Source: Lepidurus packardi | Taxonomy: Eukaryota; Arthropoda; Branchiopoda; Notostraca; Triopsidae | Direction: 5' to 3' | Assembly: GCA_023053545.1 (NCBI GenBank) | Contig: JAKZAN010000004.1 | Coordinates: 12,065,235-12,129,234, forward strand | DNA: 64,000 nt | Shown: in pieces, positions 57,357 to 64,000 of the stretch | Position numbering within the stretch: position 1 is the first letter of the stretch | Layout of the letters: the number at the start of each line of letters is the position of its first letter | Notes under the pieces: model-generated | Database searches by the model: none | Seen by the model: the letters and a program-made list of their open reading frames with translations, nothing else | Told to the model about the DNA's origin: nothing | Position numbers and translations under genes: made by a program

Positions 57357-57518
57357 TTATAAGTGTAAACGTGTTGAATTGGATTTTCCGCCTTCCTGCT
57401 GCAGCTCTTGGAATTTGGTTGAAAAAATTCTGGCCATCCATAGGCGAAACACATCTGGGCTGATGTGAACCAGCAATTCCTGGAAATTACGTTCATCTTC
57501 AGTGAGGAAACCATCCAT
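57357..57518 (-). CDS. small hypothetical protein, 53 residues
   Basis: The minus-strand frame begins MDGFLTEDERNFQELLVHIS, continues PDVFRLWMARIFSTKFQELQ and ends RLHL. Composition and amphipathic helix pattern look coding. It lies 147 bp from the MGAT4 start in divergent orientation, as real gene pairs do in this window. It might be the first coding exon of a longer gene. I recognise no family. Confidence 0.35.
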   Translation of the reverse strand: MDGFLTEDERNFQELLVHISPDVFRLWMARIFSTKFQELQQEGGKSNSTRLHL

Positions 57519-57665
57519 GGGAGAGTGGGAAGCGAGTGTCCGCGTTTACGTAGGCTAATTACTACGAAACGTTCGGAAATCTAAGGAACTAGAGTCGTTG
57601 ATCGACAACGAGCGAAAGAATTGATTTAGCAATTGATTTTTTAAGAAAAAAGAGAGATAGCAGCC

Positions 57666-60078
57666 ATGTGGAGTACTGGGCGTTCAGGCAGGAAACGGTA
57701 CTTTGTGTTTTTTGCGGCCGTTGTCACCATCCCGTTTATGGTTAGCTTGTTCCAACCTGAGCGAGGTAATGACTCGTTAGAATGGGGTAAAACTGAAGTT
57801 GAAAAAATGAATAAAAGAATTAACTTGTGTCTACGATATATTTCTTTTAAATTGTTTTTTTAGATTCGAGTGCAGAAATGGGGGTGATTCATGGATTGGC
57901 CTCTTTGAAGGATCGTTTGTCAGCTGCAGAAATGATCAACAATGCCAGGCGCTATGACGTAGCATTACTGGCGCGCCAATACCTGCGCAATAGTTTTTCG
58001 CAGAATGCCAGTAAGCCTGTTGTCTTGTTTCTTCGTCTTCTTCTTAATACTGCCATTATTTTGTATTTATTTATTATTATTTTATTATTACCGTCATTAT
58101 CAATATTCTATCAATGTCTTTTTTTATTAGTTAGTAGCTGTTATTATTATCCTTTGAATTATCGATAATGTAATCGATTCTTTTAATATCGTTTTTTAAC
58201 CCAAATACTATTATCGATTGTATTTATTATTATCATTATTTTTATTTATTTTATTTTATTTCTTAGCACTGCCATTATTTTGTATTTATTTATTATTATT
58301 GTTTGATTCTTACCGTCATTATCAATATTCTATCAATGTCTTTTTTATTAGTTAGTAGCTGTTATTATTATCCTGCGTATTGTCGATCATGTAATCGATT
58401 CTTTTAATATCGTTGTTTTTACCAAATACTATTATCGATTATATTTATTATTATCATTATTTTTATTTATTTTATTTTATTTCTTAGTACTGCCATTATT
58501 ATTTATTTATTATTATTGTTATTTTATTCTTACCGTCATTATCAATATTCTATCAATGTCTTTTTTACTTGTTAGTAGCTGTTATTATTATCCTGCGTAT
58601 TGTCGATCATGTAATCGATTCTTTTAATATCGTTGTTTTTACCAAATACTATTATCGATTATATTTATTATTATCATTATTTTTATTTATTTTATTTTAT
58701 TTCTTAGTGCTGCCATTATTTTGTTTATTTATTATTATTGTTATTTAATTCTTACCGTCATTATCAATATTCTATCAATGTCTTTTTTATTAGCTAGTAG
58801 CTGTTATTATTATCCTGCGTATTGTCGATCATGTAATCGATTCTTTTAATATCGTTGTTTTTACCAAATACTATTATCGATTATATTTATTATTATCATT
58901 ATTTTTATTTATTTTATTTTATTTCTTAGTACTGCCATTATTATTTATTTATTATTATTGTTATTTTATTCTTACCGTCATTATCAATATTCTATCAATG
59001 TCTTTTTTACTTGTTAGTAGCTGTTATTATTATCCTGCGTATTGTCGATCATGTAATCGATTCTTTTAATATCGTTGTTTTTACCAAATACTATTATCGA
59101 TTATATTTATTATTATCATTATTTTTATTTATTTTATTTTATTTCTTAGTGCTGCCATTATTTTGTTTATTTATTATTATTGTTATTTAATTCTTACCGT
59201 CATTATCAATATTCTATCAATGTCTTTTTTATTAGCTAGTAGCTGTTATTATTATCCTGCGTATTGTCGATCATGTAATCGATTCTTTTAATATCGTTTT
59301 TTTTACCAAATACTATTATCGATTATATTTATTATTATCATTGTTTTTATTTATTTTATTTTATTTCTTAGTACTGCCATTATTATTTATTTATTATTAT
59401 TGTTATTTTCTTATTACCGTCATTATCAATATTCTATCAATGTCTTTTTTTATTAGTTAGTAGCTGTTATTATTATCCTGCGTATTGTCGATCATGTAAT
59501 CGATTCTTTTAATATCGTTGTTTTTACCAAATACTATTATCGATTATATTTATTATTATCATTATTTTTATTTATTTTATTTTATTTCTTAGCACTGCCA
59601 TTATTTTGTATTTATTTATTATTATTGTTATTTTCTTATTACCGTCATTATCAATATTCTATCAATGTCTTTTTTATTAGTTAGTAGCTGTTATTATTAT
59701 CCTTTGAATTATCGATAATGTAATCGATTCTTTTAATATCGTTTTTTAACCCAAATACTATTATCGATTATATTTATTATTATCATTATTTTTATTTATT
59801 TTATTTTATTTCTTAGCACTGCCATTATTTTGTATTTATTTATTATTATTGTTTGATTCTTACCGTCATTATCAATATTCTATCAATGTCTTTTTTACTT
59901 GTTAGTAGCTGTTATTATTATCCTGCGTATTATCGATAATGTAATCGATTCTTTTAATATCGTTGTTTTTACCAAATACTATTATCGATTATATTTATTA
60001 TTATCATTGATTTTATTTATTATTATAATTACTAGTATTATTTTATCTTAATCATCATTGGTAATATCATTATTATCA

Positions 60079-60149
<71 letters not shown>

Positions 60150-61282
60150 GTTATTGTTGTTGTTGTAGGATTTATTTTGGGATTTATGAGGAAATAGTGA
60201 AGATTTTTTGAAGGAAAAATTCTTTAACTCGGAATACTGAATGAGTTTGTATACTTGCCCGGTGTCGGATTCCAAAAAACAATACCCATCTTTCAGTTGT
60301 TCAGAAGAAATCAAGAAGCGAAATTACCTTTTCTGAGACGTTCGAGAGACAACGAAAAAATTTTGGAAAAGAAAGTTGGACGGGAGAACGTAAGCAACAG
60401 TAAGAATCTATCACAAGAAAGTGAAACAAAGGAAACTAGAAATAGGAAAGAAGAGGCTTATGTGGGTATTCTGAATCTGAGGAAGAGAAAACATGGAGCG
60501 AAAAAGAAAATGAAAGGAATTTAAACACTTGAAGGGTACAAATCGAGAGATTTTTTGGGGATTTTTTGAACGCCAAATTGCGCATTTTCGTGAATTGAGC
60601 TCTATTTGAGTAGAAATAAAGAATGCTGAAGTAAAGACATACTTTGATAGTTAGACTAGAGTATGTTCTTTAAGATAGCTACAGCAAAATAGTTAAAAGA
60701 AATTACTAAAACTCGATCACGTTAATTGTTAGAAAGAATCAAATGAATTATTTTTGATAATTAACAGAAAAAAAGCACCAATTATTAACACTGAGAAATG
60801 ATTGAAAACATTGAGAAATGATTGTAACTTTGAAGTCTTATTTTGGGAAATCTTGCCTGGGAAGGAGAAACTTCCAAGATCAAGTCTGGAATCTTGATTT
60901 TTTTTTTGTAACCCAAGAATCACTCGAATCAAAGCCTTATTATTATTTTATGAGAAATAAAAAGAAAGCTTTGAACTTAGATGCCTTGTGTTTTCCCTTC
61001 GTACTTACCTAATAAGAAATATCCAAGAAACGCATGTAGGAATCAGTACGCCCAAAGATTTCAGCGATTTATCTTCCATTTTTTGAAATTCTTTATTTTT
61101 CTTCATTTTTTTTTTTTTTTTTTACTTTTGTCGAACTTTTTGTACTTTTTCTCCTTATTTCTCCTTATGTCTTCTTAGTTTCCATGGAGAGCATACAAAA
61201 ATATTGTATTACTCTTAATTTCTGAATCGCATGAGATTAGCAAAAGGTTATCAGGTTTATTGATTTTAAGAATATTTCTTTT

Positions 61283-61314
<32 letters not shown>

Positions 61315-62040
61315 CATGGGTTCACAGCGTGTGTTTGTGAATATTGTGAATACGACTACTGTACGCTCGAATCTCCAAGGAGATATCAGACTCGTAACTG
61401 GGAATGGGAATTAGAACACAGTGAAAGTGCTGTAGCATTCGCTCACCACGCCCCTTTTTTCTTTTTTTTTTTTTTTCTTCCTTTTTTTTGGGTTCAAGAT
61501 TCGCATGTGAACGCAGTTGGGAGGTTATTTTCATATTAATGGCCAAGTTAACACCTGCTCTCTTTCCCAGACAATAACGTCATCCCCCGGAAGACTGAAG
61601 GAAATAAAATTTAAGTACCAAAAAAAAAAAAAAAAAAAGAAACCCCAAGCGAGACAAAAAGGGAAAAATATATAAAATAAAAAATTTAAAGAGGCTCAGA
61701 TGAGGTGAAATAGGAAATGAAAGAGAAAAAAAGATAAACAGAATTTTTTTTTTTTTTTTTTTTTTTTTGGAGAACTCAAATAAATATTTCCGATGTTTGC
61801 ATGAGGAAAAGAAAGGGAGTCATTCAGTTCATCTTATCGGCTTTCGGGTGGCATAAAAGATTAAGCAAATGGTAGGGAGTTACGAAAGAGGGGGGAGGGA
61901 GGGAGGGGGGTAGCAACCTTACCTAAAAACTAGAAAAAACATGTGGTGTTTTTTGTGTTGTCTTTCGTCATGCATCTTTTCGTGAGAAACTTGAATGACG
62001 CCATGTTTTTGGGTTTCGGATTTTTTTTTTATTAGAAATA

Positions 62041-62071
<31 letters not shown>

Positions 62072-63920
62072 GTTATTTTTGTTTTAATTCCTTCAGATTG
62101 GTCTTGTTTTTTGTTTAATTCTTATAAACGTGAGCGTATTTTTTAAGCATTTAATTATATTTTTGTATTTATTTATTAATATATGGTTTTATTTATTATT
62201 TATTAAATACCTAGTAATTCGTTTTAAATAGCTACGTTTATACTAAGTCTTTTTAATTGAATTGCATTTTTTATCATGGGGTAATTCACCTTATTTTGTG
62301 CTACATTAGTTCGTTTATTGAATTATTGTTAATTTATTTTATTTTTATGATATTTTATCATGAATTTTTATGGAATTTACTTTGTGTTTTTGTAATTTAT
62401 TACGGAGGATGCGTAGGAAGATCTTAGGTAGACACAAGGAGAAGAAGAGGGAAAATTATGTTTTTTTTTTTTTTTTAGGTAACTTGAACTCGGAGATTGC
62501 TACCAACCCACCTTTGGATGAGATTATGCAAGTGGATGTGCAACGCTTAATTAACCATCCCAATCACGGCCAAGATTTACGAGTGCCAACGATCTTTAGC
62601 TTCTTTCCTCATTTGCTTAAAGATCCTGCCAGTTTAGTGCCGGCCGTAGTGGTTGGCCAAGGGAAACCTTTCGGTAAGATTGCCTTTTTTTCTTCTTTTT
62701 TTAGACGGAAATCCGGGTTAAATTCGTTTTTTCTTTTCTTAATAAGCCGTTGAAATGCAAGGTCAGTTTGAGAAAAAGAAAAGTATATCTCTAGCGTTAA
62801 TAGTAATTGAGATATGAACCGCCGACTGTTCTTACCCTAAGCTCCGCCCCTTGCCGCGGGCATTTCTCCATAAGGAAATAACAACCTCTGCTTATTACTG
62901 ACGATCAAAATTGGAATTTAGAAAATTTTTTTAGAATTTTGCTGTGGAAAAAGTCAAAAAGAACGTTTTTCAGAATTTCAGAATCTTAAAAGAACCTTCC
63001 CGACCGATTGTTGTAGTGTTTATTTTTCATGTTTGAAGGGTTATTGTCGGAAATAAAGTTCAGTGAAGCGAGCCTGTTGCCATCTGTCGGGCTTTTTTGG
63101 CACCAAGTGGGAGCGAAAGTTGTTGTTTCTTTTGCTGCCCTCTACCCCATAAAAAACGAACGTTTTGTAGCCCTGGGGCATTTTAGTATTCAGATTCCTA
63201 TATCTCGGGATTGGTGCCAGCTAGGGGAAAAAAGAAAACGGTTTCGGGTTTGGACAGATCACCAGCTTACATTCGTTCTGTTCAAAGATTATTTTTTGAA
63301 AAAAATATTGATTTTTTTTTTGTGCTTTTTTGGGGTGAATACTACAGTTCCGGTCGTGCTGGGCATTCCTACAGTGAAACGGGAAGCGCAAAGCTACTTA
63401 CTACCCACGCTGGATAGTTTATTAAGGAGCATGTCGGACGTGGAAAAGAACCAGACGCTCATTGTGGTCTTTATCGCGGAAACGGACCTCGACTACGTCA
63501 CCAACTTGGTGGAGAAGCTCAAAAAGCAGTCTGTATCCACATTTCTTGAATTGCTGACAGTGGGTCTATAAAATATGCTTTTTTTCTTCTTCTGCTTCTT
63601 CTCTTGGAGGTTTCCTGACGCTTTACAGGCAGGCGTGTTGGAAATTATAGCTCCGCCCCCTTCGTATTACCCGGATTTGGACCAAGTGCCGCTATCTATG
63701 GGTGACTCGAAAGAGCGCGTTCGATGGCGCACCAAACAGAATTTGGATTATGCGTTCCTCATGATGTATGCGCAATCCAGGAGCATTTACTATGTCCAAC
63801 TCGAAGACGATATCCTCACCACCAAAGGCTACGTCACTTCCATGCTGGATTTCGCGCTCAGCAAAGCCGCCAAACGGGAAGAATGGTTTATCTTGGATTT
63901 TTGCCAGTTAGGATTCATAG
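57666..63920 (+). CDS. MGAT4: MGAT4-type N-acetylglucosaminyltransferase (GnT-IV), 3' end outside window
   Basis: Exons 57666-57765, 57864-58010, 62479-62673, 63348-63528 and 63610-63920 are seen, and more must follow. MWSTGRSGRKRYFVFFAAVV starts a type II Golgi membrane anchor. The stem is helical (LKDRLSAAEMINNARRYDV). The catalytic part matches human MGAT4A/B: VVLGIPTVKREAQSYLLPTL, IVVFIAETDLDYV, APPPSYYPDLDQVP, GDSKERVRWRTKQNLDYAFL and YVQLEDDI, whose EDD is the metal/donor-binding motif of the GT54 family. The enzyme adds a beta-1,4 GlcNAc branch to the alpha-1,3 mannose of N-glycans. Intron 2 is 4,468 bp, the largest in the window. Confidence 0.94.
58030..60040. repeat. 220-bp tandem array in MGAT4 intron 2, nine copies
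   Basis: CTGCCATTAT recurs at about 58050, 58269, 58490, 58710, 58932, 59152, 59374, 59594 and 59819, a period of 219-225 bp. Each unit contains ACCGTCATTATCAATATTC, GTTAGTAGCTGTTATTATTA, CGATCATGTAATCGATTC (partly palindromic) and TTTTATTTCTTAG. Copies alternate between two slightly different versions (GCAC/GTAC/GTGC before TGCC), which suggests a higher-order dimer. Confidence 0.95.
60081..60149. repeat. (ATT)23 microsatellite
   Basis: 23 uninterrupted ATT triplets follow directly on the tandem array, then grade into GTT repeats up to about 60168. On the minus strand it reads as poly-Asn (AAT), which explains a spurious frame. Confidence 0.97.
60170..62478. other. rest of MGAT4 intron 2: homopolymer-rich, no gene
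   Basis: A 21-base G run lies at 61294-61314, directly after ten or more T. Long T runs occur at about 61108, 61747 and 62040, A runs at about 61620, and GGGGGGAGGGAGGGAGGGG near 61891. No exon or element was recognised. Confidence 0.6.
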
Positions 63921-64000
63921 GTACAGCCCTTTTCTAAATTTTTCAACAGAAATTCTATGGATTCTTTCGCATAGTAACGCAATTAGGGTTAATGATACTA

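Noticed and set aside
60048-60314. Minus-strand frame with a long poly-Asn run
   Set aside because: It is the (ATT)n microsatellite read in one frame, inside an MGAT4 intron.
63029-63571. Long plus-strand frame in MGAT4 intron 3
   Set aside because: The MGAT4 exons on either side join in phase (GQGKPF to VPVVLGIP) without it, and it has no family match.

Overview
The window is compact, AT-rich invertebrate nuclear DNA. Genes alternate strands with short spacers, and most introns are about 45-80 bp with plain GT-AG ends. Gene content (strumpellin, DGAT1, CDKAL1, prohibitin, TBC1D20, MGAT4, SLC44, SLC7) is metazoan. An arthropod, perhaps a crustacean, fits the gene structure, but no sequence here proves the clade. 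I rebuilt coding exons by matching reading phase across splice sites and comparing with remembered family sequences; no alignment was run.

Layout. 0-9 kb: the 3' exon of an unrecognised gene with a CtBP-type PLDLS motif, UBE2V, a NEK kinase with an in-frame TAA in its activation segment, FBXO31, and NGDN ending 10 bp from FBXO31. 9-22 kb: PPM1G, DGAT1 and CDKAL1 in divergent orientation, an 11-finger C2H2 protein, and ECI2. 22-34 kb: an SLC44 choline-transporter-like gene, TBC1D20 facing RABIF (both Rab regulators), and an SLC7 amino-acid transporter. 34-41 kb: a tandem pair of unnamed membrane-anchored cysteine proteins, then two PWWP-domain loci. 41-51.4 kb, all minus strand: NDUFB9, a secreted aerolysin-fold-like protein, prohibitin and the 20-exon WASHC5. 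51.4-57.6 kb: a gene-poor stretch with a TIR-bearing MITE family, a 123-bp minisatellite and homopolymers. 57.7 kb to the end: the 5' part of MGAT4, whose second intron is about 4.5 kb and full of tandem repeats.

The genes are mostly unrelated housekeeping genes. Themes that recur are membrane traffic (TBC1D20, RABIF, WASHC5), ubiquitin (UBE2V, FBXO31), lipid metabolism (DGAT1, ECI2, SLC44) and mitochondria (NDUFB9, PHB, ECI2). The less ordinary signals are the tandem cysteine-protein pair, two cases of exon or splice-donor duplication (TBC1D20, PWWP3-like), the stop codon in the NEK gene, and the many intron-confined tandem repeats. I saw no retroviral or LTR element, CRISPR array, rRNA or tRNA.
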